Part shown: positions 17,716 to 26,190 of the stretch, one piece after another
How the letters are laid out: each line of letters opens with the position of its first letter
Numbering within the stretch: the first letter of the stretch is position 1
Source of the DNA: an uncultured Marinobacter sp.
GTDB taxonomy: Bacteria; Pseudomonadota; Gammaproteobacteria; Pseudomonadales; Oleiphilaceae
Assembly: GCF_946886895.1 (NCBI RefSeq)
Contig: NZ_CAMPJO010000008.1
Location: 62,001-126,000, forward strand
Reading direction: 5' to 3'
Length of the DNA: 64,000 bases
Translations under genes and position numbers: made by a program
The notes under the pieces: generated by a model
What the model saw: the letters and a program-made list of their open reading frames with translations, nothing else
Told to the model about the DNA's origin: nothing
The model's database searches: none

Positions 17716-18666
17716 ATGACCCGAGTGCAATACTGGCTTACAAACATTCTGAGGTGGTTCGACTCCGATGCGGGTTCGGATCACATCGACACAACCTCCC
17801 GTTCATTCAGTTTCGTCCGCGTGATTCCGTTTCTGGCGCTGCACGCTGCCTGCCTGCTGGCGTTCTACACGGGCGTCAGTGTCTTTGCCGTTGGCTTTGC
17901 CGCCGCCTTCTTTGTGATCAGAATGTTTGCCATCACCGGATTCTACCACCGCTATTTTGCCCACAAGACCTTTAAAACCAGTCGCCCGGCGCAATTCCTG
18001 TTTGCCGTCATCGGCGCCAGCGCCGCCCAGCGAGGCCCGCTGTGGTGGGCCGCCCATCATCGCCACCACCATCAACACTCCGATGACGAGCTGGACCTGC
18101 ACTCACCGCACCAGGGCGGATTCCTGTGGTCCCATATCGGATGGTTTACCTGTGATGCCGGCTTTGCCATGGATGAGCGGCGGGTTCGTGACTGGCTGAA
18201 GTATCCCGAACTCCGGTGGATTAACCGCTTCGATTCCGTTGTGCCTGCGGTTGCCGCCGTGGCGATCTATGCCCTGGGGGAAGCGCTCGCAGCCTGGGCC
18301 CCCGGGCTGGGCACCAACGGGTTGCAGCTGCTGGTGTGGGGCTTCTTTATTTCCACCGTTGTATTATTCCACGCCACCGTATCCATTAACTCGCTGTCGC
18401 ACGTCTGGGGTCACCGCCGCTTCGACACCGAGGACGACAGTCGCAACAACTTCTGGCTGGCACTGATTACCCTCGGCGAGGGCTGGCATAACAACCACCA
18501 CCGGTGGCCGCAATCGGTGCGACAGGGCTTCCGCTGGTATGAGATTGACGTTACCTGGTACGGACTCTGGCTGATGTCCAGGCTGGGCATTATCTGGGAA
18601 TTGAACCCCATCCCGAAACACATTCAGGAAGAAACCCGTCAGTTGGACATGAGGAGGAAGAAGTAA
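17716..18666 (+). CDS. Membrane fatty-acid desaturase, acyl-CoA delta-9 type
   Basis: A 316-residue integral membrane di-iron desaturase. All three histidine boxes are present: HRYFAH, HRHHHQH and, late, HNNHH (GWHNNHHRWP). Hydrophobic segments flank them. The family inserts a cis double bond in acyl chains using oxygen. I start at ATG 17716 (MTRVQYWLT) because the in-frame extension upstream is not conserved in character; the ribosome site is weak. It is the first gene of an eight-gene run with overlaps of 1 to 13 bases or gaps of 2, so the double bond it makes may be the substrate of the downstream methyltransferase. No clear ECF-sigma promoter was seen upstream. Confidence 0.88.
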   Translation: MTRVQYWLTNILRWFDSDAGSDHIDTTSRSFSFVRVIPFLALHAACLLAFYTGVSVFAVGFAAAFFVIRMFAITGFYHRYFAHKTFKTSRPAQFLFAVIGASAAQRGPLWWAAHHRHHHQHSDDELDLHSPHQGGFLWSHIGWFTCDAGFAMDERRVRDWLKYPELRWINRFDSVVPAVAAVAIYALGEALAAWAPGLGTNGLQLLVWGFFISTVVLFHATVSINSLSHVWGHRRFDTEDDSRNNFWLALITLGEGWHNNHHRWPQSVRQGFRWYEIDVTWYGLWLMSRLGIIWELNPIPKHIQEETRQLDMRRKK

Positions 18667-19133
18667 TGGCGACCGCCTCAATAATCGAAGTCGGCGCCCC
18701 GGATTCCGCGGTTCCCGCAACGCTGGACAAGTTCAGGGCCCTGTTCAACACGCTCGACAAAGGCAACCTCAAATCCCTGTCCGGGGTATACAGCGAGGAT
18801 GTCCGTTTTCAGGATCCCCTGGGCACGGTGGAAGGACTGGATCAGCTCACACACTATTTTGCCGGTGCCTACGCCAATGTCCTCTCCTGCCGGTTTGATT
18901 TTGGCGAGGCGATGGTTGACGGCCGTTTTGTGGCCGTTCCCTGGGCAATGCATCTGCGGCACAAACGCATTCGCAAAGGCCGGGAGATTCAGGTCTCCGG
19001 CATGAGCCACCTTGAAATCCGTCATGGCAAGGTCTGCTATCACCGGGACTATTTCGATGCGGGTGAACTGCTGTACGAAAACCTGCCGGTGGTGGGCGGT
19101 ATTATTCGCCGTGTGAAGGGCTATGCGGGATGA
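18666..19133 (+). CDS. NTF2-like / SnoaL-like protein
   Basis: A 155-residue cone-fold protein of the NTF2/SnoaL-like superfamily. The typical beginning is FRALFNTLDKGNLKSLSGVY followed by FQDPLGTVEGLDQLTHYF; a later HLEIRHGKVCYHRDYFD fits the last strands. Members bind small hydrophobic molecules or act as small isomerases or cyclases; the function here is unknown. The ATG overlaps the desaturase stop by one base (TAATG), so expression is translationally coupled. Its constant place next to SDR, flavin oxidoreductase, DUF1365 and Cfa-like genes in gammaproteobacteria suggests a role in the same lipid pathway. Confidence 0.83.
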   Translation: MATASIIEVGAPDSAVPATLDKFRALFNTLDKGNLKSLSGVYSEDVRFQDPLGTVEGLDQLTHYFAGAYANVLSCRFDFGEAMVDGRFVAVPWAMHLRHKRIRKGREIQVSGMSHLEIRHGKVCYHRDYFDAGELLYENLPVVGGIIRRVKGYAG

Positions 19134-19930
19134 GCGGACGGCTGCAGGGCATCTCAAATATCTGGATTACCGGGGCAAGTTCCGGGATTGGCGAGGCGGT
19201 AACCCGGACCCTTGCGAGGGGCGGGCACAGGCTGATTTTGACCGGTCGCCGCCCGGAGCCGCTGGAAGCGCTCAGGACCCTGGCACCGGACCGGATCGCC
19301 TCCGCCCCGGCGGATACCACCAGCCGAGACAGCCTGGCGGCTATCGCCGGCTCCCTCGAGCAGTTCGGAACGCTGAATATGGCGATCCTGAACGCCGGCA
19401 CCTGTGAGTACCTGGACATCGCTGATTACCGCAGTGACGTGGTTGAGGCCAACATTCACACCAACGTCATCGGCACGGCCCGTTGCCTGGAACTCGCCCT
19501 GCCGGCACTGAGGCGGGCCCGTGCAAGTGGCCAGCCGGCAACCCTGGTGATTGTGAGCTCCTCCGCCTGGTGGTTCCCGTTCGGACGGGCCGAGGGCTAT
19601 GGTGCCTCCAAGGCCGCCCTGACCTACTTTGCCCACGCCCTTCGCGCCGACCTGGCCGCCGAAGGCATCGACGTGGTGGTGGTCTCCCCGGGCTTCGTGA
19701 AAACGCCGCTCACCGACCGGAATGACTTCCCGATGCCATTCCGGGTGTCGGCTGAGGATGCCGCGGAACGCATTGTCAGCGGGCTCGCGAAAGGCCGCTG
19801 CGAGATTGCCTTTCCCAAACGTTTCACCTGGACACTTCGCCTTCTGGGCGCACTCCCCCAGGCTCTGATTGATCGAATGGCCGCCTCCATGGCGCGCCAG
19901 GGCAACCGCCAACAGGACCACAGTAAATGA
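19130..19930 (+). CDS. Short-chain dehydrogenase/reductase
   Basis: A 266-residue SDR-family oxidoreductase. Cofactor motif ITGASSGIGEAV is at about 14-25, NAG in AILNAGTCEY, catalytic serine in VIVSSSAWW and the YxxxK pair in GYGASKAAL. A C-terminal hydrophobic/basic helix may bind membrane. NAD(P)H-dependent reduction or oxidation of a lipid carbonyl or alcohol is likely, substrate unknown. It overlaps the NTF2-like gene by four bases (ATGA) and the next gene likewise. Confidence 0.87.
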   Translation: MSGRLQGISNIWITGASSGIGEAVTRTLARGGHRLILTGRRPEPLEALRTLAPDRIASAPADTTSRDSLAAIAGSLEQFGTLNMAILNAGTCEYLDIADYRSDVVEANIHTNVIGTARCLELALPALRRARASGQPATLVIVSSSAWWFPFGRAEGYGASKAALTYFAHALRADLAAEGIDVVVVSPGFVKTPLTDRNDFPMPFRVSAEDAAERIVSGLAKGRCEIAFPKRFTWTLRLLGALPQALIDRMAASMARQGNRQQDHSK

Positions 19931-21192
19931 GCGACGAACGTCAGCGTATTGCTGTCATCGGGGCCGGTGTTTCCGGCCTCACCGCAGCTTGGCTACTGGC
20001 CGAAAAGCATCATGTTGAGGTGTTCGAGGCCGGCAGCTATGCCGGTGGCCACACCAACACCGAAACCGTTGAAGCCGGAGGGCGCACCTGGCCGGTAAAC
20101 ACCGGCTTTATTGTCTTCAATGACTGGACCTACCCCAATTTTATTCGGCTGATGGACCGGCTGGGCGTCGCATCGGAAGTCAGCGACATGAGTTTCAGTG
20201 TCGACTGCAGCCGCACGGGTCTGCAGTACAACGGCACCAGCCTGAACACCCTGTTTGCCCAGCGGCGCAATCTGTTCAACCCGTCCTTCCTGAAGATGAT
20301 CCGGGAGATTCTCCGGTTTAACAGGGAAAGCCGTGCGGATCTGGCCTCCGGCGACATCAGCGATTCCGAAACCCTGGGCGGCTACCTCAACCGCAACGGG
20401 TACTCCCGGTATTTCCGGAATTACTACATTGTTCCCATGGGTGCCGCCATCTGGTCAGCCCCGGAAATCGTGCTGGAGCAGTTTCCGATTCGCTTTTTCC
20501 TGCAGTTTTTCAACAACCACGGCATGCTGTCCGTGGACGACCGGCCAACCTGGCGGGTTATCTCGGGCGGTTCCGCCCGGTATGTCACCCGGATGATGGA
20601 ACGCCTCGGCGAAACCACCCACCTGAACAGCCCGGTTGAACGGGTGACCCGCGATGACGACGGGGTAACGGTGACGGTGGGCGGAGAGTCACACCGGTTT
20701 GACCAGGTCATATTCGGGTGCCACAGCGATCAGGCGCTGGCAATGCTGGCCGATGCCAGCGACGAGGAGCGGAACATTCTGGGCGCCATCGGCTACCAGA
20801 ACAACGACGTGGTGCTCCACACCGACAGCACAGTCATGCCTGATAACCGGCGGGCGTGGGCCGCCTGGAATTACTTCCTTCCCCGGCACAGCACCGAGCC
20901 GGTTTCAGTAACCTACAACATGAACGTGCTGCAGAACTTCCACGACGCCCCGGAAACCTTTTGTGTAACCCTCAACCGGAGCCACGACATCGCGCCGGAT
21001 AAGGTCATCAAACGGTTCGAATACGCGCATCCGGTGTTCACACTGGCGGCTGTCCAGGCCCAGGAGCGCTACCACGATATCGGTAACCGCAATCGCACCC
21101 ACTACTGCGGCGCCTACTGGTTCAATGGCTTCCACGAAGACGGCGTACGCAGCGCCCTGCGGGTGACCGACGCGTTCGGAGTGGGGCTCTGA
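19927..21192 (+). CDS. FAD-dependent amine-oxidase-like desaturase/dehydrogenase (COG2907)
   Basis: A 421-residue flavoprotein. The FAD motif RIAVIGAGVSGLTAAWLLAE opens the protein, followed by VEVFEAGSYAGGHTNT and VNTGFIVFNDWTYPNF, typical of COG2907. Related flavin enzymes desaturate or isomerise lipids. A flavoprotein beside a Cfa-type methylase is also a feature of the bacterial furan-fatty-acid (Ufa) pathway as I recall it, so oxidation of a methylated acyl chain is a reasonable hypothesis. Overlaps the SDR gene by four bases; two bases separate it from the DUF1365 gene. Confidence 0.86.
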   Translation: MSDERQRIAVIGAGVSGLTAAWLLAEKHHVEVFEAGSYAGGHTNTETVEAGGRTWPVNTGFIVFNDWTYPNFIRLMDRLGVASEVSDMSFSVDCSRTGLQYNGTSLNTLFAQRRNLFNPSFLKMIREILRFNRESRADLASGDISDSETLGGYLNRNGYSRYFRNYYIVPMGAAIWSAPEIVLEQFPIRFFLQFFNNHGMLSVDDRPTWRVISGGSARYVTRMMERLGETTHLNSPVERVTRDDDGVTVTVGGESHRFDQVIFGCHSDQALAMLADASDEERNILGAIGYQNNDVVLHTDSTVMPDNRRAWAAWNYFLPRHSTEPVSVTYNMNVLQNFHDAPETFCVTLNRSHDIAPDKVIKRFEYAHPVFTLAAVQAQERYHDIGNRNRTHYCGAYWFNGFHEDGVRSALRVTDAFGVGL

Positions 21193-21194
21193 TC

Positions 21195-22100
21195 ATGGCC
21201 AGCCAGTGGCTGGAAGGGTCTATCCGCCACCGCCGGATGCACCCGGTTCAGCATGCGTTCAGCTACCGCACGGGCATGCTTGCCCTGGATGCCGACGAGT
21301 GGCACCGGGTCGCCGGCATCAGCCCGCTGTTTTCTCTGGAACGGTTTAACTGGCTCTCGTTGCGGCGCAAGGATTATTTCCGGCCGGAAGCCGGTGAGCT
21401 GTCCACGGCCGTCCGTGACCATGTTGAGACCGCGACCGGCTGGCGCCCGGACGGTGAGGTGGAACTGATTACCCATCCCCGCTACCTGGGCTACGTATTC
21501 AATCCCGTCAGTTTCTATTTCTGCTACCGGGCGGGCGCGAGTGCCATGGCGGGCGACGTACCTGCGGTCATTGTTGCCCAGATCACCAATACACCCTGGC
21601 AGGAAAAGCACGCTTACTGCCTGGAAACCGTGGGGAACGCGCGCAATGCGGCGGGATGGTGTTCCGAGCAATTCTGTTTCAACAAGCGGTTCCATGTATC
21701 GCCCTTCAATGGTATGGCGCAACAGTACCAGTGGACCTTCAGCTTCCGTGGCCCGGAATTGCGCATCCATATGAACGTGATTGAACAGGGCCGCAAACAT
21801 TTTGATGCCACGCTGGTAGTCCGGCGCACCCTTCTTGCACGTAAACAACTGCACCGGAGCCTGAGGCAATTCCCGCTGGAAGCCTTCAAGGTGGTGGCCG
21901 GTATTTATTGGCACGCCCTGAAGCTGAAACTGAAAGGTGCGCCTTTTTACAGCCACCCGGACAAGCTTCCGGAAACCGACCCCGCCCACAAGCGCGGTGC
22001 AGAGGATGCCGGTCAGGATGTTAGCCGTCCCGACAAACAGGCCAGCGACAACGATCAAAAAAGCAGTATTCGCGGAAGGGTTAGCTCATGGAGAATCTGA
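21195..22100 (+). CDS. DUF1365 family protein
   Basis: A 301-residue protein of DUF1365, a family nearly always encoded beside a COG2907 flavoprotein and a Cfa-like methyltransferase. Characteristic stretches: GSIRHRRMHPVQHAFSYRTG, LITHPRYLGYVFNPVSFYFC and FHVSPFNGM. The last 50 residues are charged and low in hydrophobicity, probably a flexible tail. Biochemical function is unknown. It overlaps the next gene by 13 bases, so the two are translationally coupled. Confidence 0.88.
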   Translation: MASQWLEGSIRHRRMHPVQHAFSYRTGMLALDADEWHRVAGISPLFSLERFNWLSLRRKDYFRPEAGELSTAVRDHVETATGWRPDGEVELITHPRYLGYVFNPVSFYFCYRAGASAMAGDVPAVIVAQITNTPWQEKHAYCLETVGNARNAAGWCSEQFCFNKRFHVSPFNGMAQQYQWTFSFRGPELRIHMNVIEQGRKHFDATLVVRRTLLARKQLHRSLRQFPLEAFKVVAGIYWHALKLKLKGAPFYSHPDKLPETDPAHKRGAEDAGQDVSRPDKQASDNDQKSSIRGRVSSWRI

Positions 22101-23362
22101 ATACACCGGTTGAATCCACCCCGGCGAACACCGGGCGTTCATCGCCACTCAGCCAGTTTGCCCGGCATCTTGTTATCCAGCAGTTGCGTCAGCTTGCCGA
22201 CGGCGTGCTGACGGTAACCGAGCCCGGGTACGGGGATCAGGTCTTTGGTGACGGCGATACCCGCTACCCGCCAGCGCAACTGACCATTCACGATCACAGC
22301 ACCTGGCGCGACCTGCTCACTGGCGGCAGCGTAGGTGCGGCGGAAGCCTATGTGGCCGGCGACTGGTCCAGCCCGGACCTGGTCGCCCTGCTCCGCTTCT
22401 TCACCCGCAATGTTGACCGCATGAACGCCTTTGAAGACCGATTCAGCTGGGTGACCAAACCAACCCTGAAAGGCTTGCACTGGCTCAACCGGAACACCAG
22501 GGCCGGCTCCCGGAAAAACATCAGCGCCCACTACGACCTGGGCAACGACCTGTTCGAGACCTTCCTGGACCCTACCATGATGTATTCCTCGGCCATCTAT
22601 CCCGATGACGAGGCGACCCTGGACATCGCGGCGGTGCACAAGCTCGACACCATTTGCCGCAAACTGGCCTTGCAGCCCGGCGACCGGGTAATCGAAATTG
22701 GCACCGGATGGGGTGGTTTTGCCATCCACGCCGCGAAGCACTATGGCTGCCATGTCACCACCACGACCATTTCACGGGAACAGCTCGAACTGGCGCGAAA
22801 GCGCGTGCGGGAGGCAGGTCTTGAAGACCGCATCACCCTGCTTTTCGACGACTACCGGGATCTCCAGGGGCAGTTCGACAAGCTGGTGTCCATTGAGATG
22901 ATAGAGGCGGTCGGCCCCCACTTTCTGGACAGCTACGTGTCCCGGATCGACGCCTTGCTGAAGCCCGATGGCCTCGCCCTGGTCCAGGCCATTACCATGC
23001 CGGAACAGCGTTATCATCGCGCGCTCAGGAACGTCGATTTTATCCAGCGCTATATCTTCCCCGGCAGCTTCATCCCTTCATTGGGGGCCATTCTGCAGTC
23101 CGTCGGAAGCCAGAGCAGACTGGTACTGACGCACACCGAGGATACCGGCTTCCATTACGCCCGCACCCTCCGTGACTGGTGCAAACGGTTTATGGCCCAG
23201 CGTGACCAGTTGGACGCCATGGGCTACGACGAGGCCTTTCGCCGGCTCTGGCATTTCTACTTCGCCTATTGCGAGGCCGGATTCAGCGAGCGGGCCATTG
23301 GTGTATCACAGTTGCTCCTTGCCAAGCCAGGCAACAAACGTGCGAATATCCTGAGTGTATGA
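22088..23362 (+). CDS. Cfa-type SAM-dependent fatty-acyl methyltransferase
   Basis: A 424-residue protein homologous to cyclopropane-fatty-acyl-phospholipid synthase. The SAM site VIEIGTGWGGFAIHAAKHYG and the region KNISAHYDLGNDLFETFL are clear. By eye against E. coli Cfa, the Cys of YSCAYW (C139) is Ser here (YSSAIYP), and the bicarbonate-binding His of LLHTIG (H266) is Gln (LVQAIT); the Glu of MFEHVG and a Tyr equivalent to Y317 are kept. Bicarbonate acts as the base for ring closure in Cfa, so this enzyme may instead methylate or methylenate a cis double bond. Overlaps DUF1365 by 13 bases and the DUF2878 gene by four. Confidence 0.85.
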   Translation: MENLNTPVESTPANTGRSSPLSQFARHLVIQQLRQLADGVLTVTEPGYGDQVFGDGDTRYPPAQLTIHDHSTWRDLLTGGSVGAAEAYVAGDWSSPDLVALLRFFTRNVDRMNAFEDRFSWVTKPTLKGLHWLNRNTRAGSRKNISAHYDLGNDLFETFLDPTMMYSSAIYPDDEATLDIAAVHKLDTICRKLALQPGDRVIEIGTGWGGFAIHAAKHYGCHVTTTTISREQLELARKRVREAGLEDRITLLFDDYRDLQGQFDKLVSIEMIEAVGPHFLDSYVSRIDALLKPDGLALVQAITMPEQRYHRALRNVDFIQRYIFPGSFIPSLGAILQSVGSQSRLVLTHTEDTGFHYARTLRDWCKRFMAQRDQLDAMGYDEAFRRLWHFYFAYCEAGFSERAIGVSQLLLAKPGNKRANILSV

Positions 23363-23880
23363 TTGCATCAAAAACGCTTCGTAACAGTCTGAATTTCATA
23401 CTGTTCCAGCTCGGCTGGTTTGTCTGTGTACTGTATCCAGGGCCGATAGGCGCCCTGAGTGCCCTGGGCCTGGTGGCCGTCCACTTTCTGCTGGTCAGCC
23501 AGTCGCGTTACGCCGAACTTCAGTTTATCGGGCTGGGCACCGTGGTGGGCTCCGCGCTCGACGGGCTCTGGCTGAATACCGGCATTCTCAGCGATGGCCA
23601 GGACCAGGCGGTGCTGACACCACCCTGGCTGGTGGGCATCTGGGCCCTGTTCATGACCACGCTCAGCCATTCCCTGGACTGGATCAGCCGTAAGGCCTGG
23701 CTTCCGTTCGTATTGGCCCCGGTGGCCGGCCCATTCGCTTACTGGTCCGCCAGTCAGCTCGGAGCCGTGGAACTGCCTCACCTGCTGCCCTCCCTGATCG
23801 CCCTCGCGGTGGGTTGGCTGGTGGTGTTTCCGGCGTTACTCTTTGCCCGTCGATCCCTGTACCCGGAGTTGCTGACATGA
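23359..23880 (+). CDS. DUF2878 integral membrane protein
   Basis: A 173-residue membrane protein of the DUF2878 family with about five hydrophobic segments. Typical features are FILFQLGWFVCVL near the start, GSALDGLWLNTGIL in the middle and PPWLVGIWALFMTTLSHSLDW after it. I start at the ATG overlapping the cfa-like stop (ATGA), not at an earlier in-frame codon inside that gene. Function unknown; it could be the membrane partner of the lipid-modifying enzymes encoded before it. Confidence 0.85.
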   Translation: MIASKTLRNSLNFILFQLGWFVCVLYPGPIGALSALGLVAVHFLLVSQSRYAELQFIGLGTVVGSALDGLWLNTGILSDGQDQAVLTPPWLVGIWALFMTTLSHSLDWISRKAWLPFVLAPVAGPFAYWSASQLGAVELPHLLPSLIALAVGWLVVFPALLFARRSLYPELLT

Positions 23881-24626
23881 ACGAACGGCGATCCCGCTTC
23901 GGCCCACTGCCACTTGTTTTCCTGCTGCTGCCGGGCCTGGCTCCCGCTGCAACGTACAATTTCGTGGGCACCGCCTCCCAGGAAACCGGGGGGACTCTCT
24001 ACACCGAGCACCACCGCATTGAGGGCAACTGCCAGGAGGGGGTATTCCGCCCGGGCACTCACCAGGTCGAGTATCGCAAGCCGGGGCAGCCAGAGGCGTT
24101 CGCCAGCAAGCAAATGAGTTACGACCCGTCGCCAATCCGGCCGTCGTTCACCTTTCGTCAGCCGACGTTCAACGAAGTGGTTGAAGTCCGTTATCCGCGG
24201 CCGGAAACACTGGTGGTGGACTGGCAAAAGCCCGGTGACGGTCGCGAACAGTTCACGGTTTCGCTGACGCAGGATCTTGTGGTGGATTCGGGCTTCGACA
24301 ACTTTGTCCGCCGTCACTGGCAGCAGGTGACGAAGGGCGAATCCGTGAACTTCCGTTTTCTGGCGCCAACGCGGGGGGAGCATTACGCGTTCGTACTTGA
24401 GCCTGTCACCCATTCCGGCGTAAAGGCGGATCATACCGTGCAGATTCGCCCCACGGGTATGGTGCTCCGGTTTCTGGTGGACCCGATCATTCTGGGCTAT
24501 ACCGATTCCGGTGCCCTCTCCGATTATCTGGGCCTGACCAATATCCGCAAGAATGCCGACGAGAACTACACGGCGCACATCCGGTATACCGTGAAAACCT
24601 CACCGGATTGTGAACTGACTCCGTGA
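23877..24626 (+). CDS. Exported protein of unknown family
   Basis: A 249-residue protein with an N-terminal signal sequence (basic start MNERRSR, hydrophobic LPLVFLLLPGLAPA, cleavage likely after AAA-like small residues near 25). The mature part is rich in beta-type sequence, with no cysteine pair in a lipobox, so periplasmic location is likely. I do not recognise a family. It overlaps the DUF2878 gene by four bases and closes the operon; in comparable clusters I remember a DUF3833 lipoprotein at this place, and this protein does not resemble one. Confidence 0.72.
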   Translation: MNERRSRFGPLPLVFLLLPGLAPAATYNFVGTASQETGGTLYTEHHRIEGNCQEGVFRPGTHQVEYRKPGQPEAFASKQMSYDPSPIRPSFTFRQPTFNEVVEVRYPRPETLVVDWQKPGDGREQFTVSLTQDLVVDSGFDNFVRRHWQQVTKGESVNFRFLAPTRGEHYAFVLEPVTHSGVKADHTVQIRPTGMVLRFLVDPIILGYTDSGALSDYLGLTNIRKNADENYTAHIRYTVKTSPDCELTP

Positions 24627-24707
24627 AACCGTCGTCGCTGCCAAGGCGGCACCCCCGGGCCGTTGTGGTAAACTCCGCCGGGAATCCATGCCGGAGAGTG
24701 TTCAGCC

Positions 24708-25520
24708 ATGATGTTCGTATCTTTTAATGTCAACAGTATCCGTACACGCCTGCACCAGCTTGAAGCGGTTATCGACGCCCTGGAACCGGATGTGATCGGC
24801 CTTCAGGAAACCAAGGTGACCGATGAAGAGTTTCCCGTAGAGGCGATACAGGCGCTCGGCTACCACGTTCACTTTCACGGCCAGAAAACCCATTATGGCG
24901 TGGCCCTGCTGTCAAAGGCAGAGCCCGACCGGGTCACCAAGGGCTACCCCAGGGATGGGGAGGACGCCCAGCGCCGCCTTATTACCGGGCACTTCACCCG
25001 CAACGGCGAACCCCTCACCGTGATTAACGGGTACTTTCCCCAGGGCGAGAGCCGTGACCACCCGGTCAAATTTCCTGCCAAGGAAAAATTCTATGGCGAC
25101 CTGATGGCCTACCTGGATGACCTCAGGCAGTCCGGCGGCCATGTGGTAGTGATGGGGGACATGAACATCTCGCCCACGGACAAGGACATCGGCATCGGCG
25201 AAGACAACGCCAGGCGCTGGCTGCGCACCGGCAAGTGTTCGTTTCTGCCCGAGGAGCGAGAGTGGCTGGGCGCTGTCGAACGTCGCGGTTTTACCGACGT
25301 CTTCCGCCACCTGCATCCGGATGAGGCCAATACTTTCAGCTGGTTTGACTACCGCAGCAAGGGCTTTGAGCGGGACCCACGGCGAGGCTTGCGGATTGAT
25401 CTCATCATGGCCAGTGACAGCCTCCTGCCAAAAGCCCGGGAAGCCGGGGTGAGTTACAGCATCCGTGGCATGGAGCGCCCGTCGGACCATTGTCCGGTGT
25501 GGGCCCGCTTCGATATCTGA
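24708..25520 (+). CDS. xthA: Exodeoxyribonuclease III
   Basis: A 270-residue AP endonuclease/3-prime exonuclease for base excision repair. Catalytic features: [13 protein letters not shown], metal-binding glutamate in GLQETKV, DMN in [15 protein letters not shown], and the final SDH in [14 protein letters not shown]. Length matches E. coli XthA (268). It begins 81 bases after the lipid operon and precedes the PhaD-like regulator by 18 bases, with which it may be co-transcribed. Confidence 0.94.
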   Translation: MMFVSFNVNSIRTRLHQLEAVIDALEPDVIGLQETKVTDEEFPVEAIQALGYHVHFHGQKTHYGVALLSKAEPDRVTKGYPRDGEDAQRRLITGHFTRNGEPLTVINGYFPQGESRDHPVKFPAKEKFYGDLMAYLDDLRQSGGHVVVMGDMNISPTDKDIGIGEDNARRWLRTGKCSFLPEEREWLGAVERRGFTDVFRHLHPDEANTFSWFDYRSKGFERDPRRGLRIDLIMASDSLLPKAREAGVSYSIRGMERPSDHCPVWARFDI

Positions 25521-25538
25521 GCCAGGGACAGGCGAGGT

Positions 25539-26168
25539 ATGAAAAAAGTCAAAACCCGTGATCGCATCCTGGACACCAGCCTGGCCCTGTTCAACAGTAC
25601 CGGTGAACCCAATGTGACGACGCTGCTGATATCCGATGAGCTTGATATCAGCCCGGGCAATCTCTATTACCATTTCAAGAGTAAGGGGGACATCGTCGAG
25701 GAGCTGTTTGCACGCTTCGAGGAAGAAATGCTGGATTTGCTCGCGGTACCGGCCGATGCCGATATCAGCCTGGACCAGCAGGGATTTTTCCTGCACCTGC
25801 TGTTCGAGACCGTGGCCCGTTACCGCTTCCTGTATCAGGACCTGGTGAATGTGCTGACACGCTACAGCCAGCTCCAGGTGCGGTTCCGGAAAATTCTCAA
25901 GAAGAAGACCCGGGCGTTTCAAAGCATCTGTGAGAGCTTCCGGCGCCAGGGCATGATGCTGATCGGGGCAGACGAGCTTGACTCCCTGTGTGAGCAGCTC
26001 ACCCTGACCGCGTGTTACTGGAGCTCCTTTGACACGCTCTCACACCTGGATGACCGGGAGGCCGTGGACCCCGGCCGGGGCGTCTACCAGATGATGCACC
26101 TGGTCATTCCCTACCTTGAGCCGGGCGAACAGGAGCAGGCCCGGCTGATGAGTCGCGACTATCTCTGA
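25539..26168 (+). CDS. TetR-family regulator, PhaD-like
   Basis: A 209-residue TetR-type regulator. The N-terminal helix-turn-helix (KTRDRILDTSLALFN and DELDISPGNLYYHFKSKGDI) strongly resembles PhaD of Pseudomonas, as does FLHLLFETVARYRFLYQDL in the ligand-binding domain. PhaD activates phasin and PHA genes. Its gene converges on a phasin gene only 22 bases away, which supports a role in polyhydroxyalkanoate granule biology. No PHA synthase is present in the window, so the pathway cannot be confirmed here. Confidence 0.83.
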   Translation: MKKVKTRDRILDTSLALFNSTGEPNVTTLLISDELDISPGNLYYHFKSKGDIVEELFARFEEEMLDLLAVPADADISLDQQGFFLHLLFETVARYRFLYQDLVNVLTRYSQLQVRFRKILKKKTRAFQSICESFRRQGMMLIGADELDSLCEQLTLTACYWSSFDTLSHLDDREAVDPGRGVYQMMHLVIPYLEPGEQEQARLMSRDYL

Positions 26169-26190
26169 CGCCTGAACCCTCTCTGACGCC

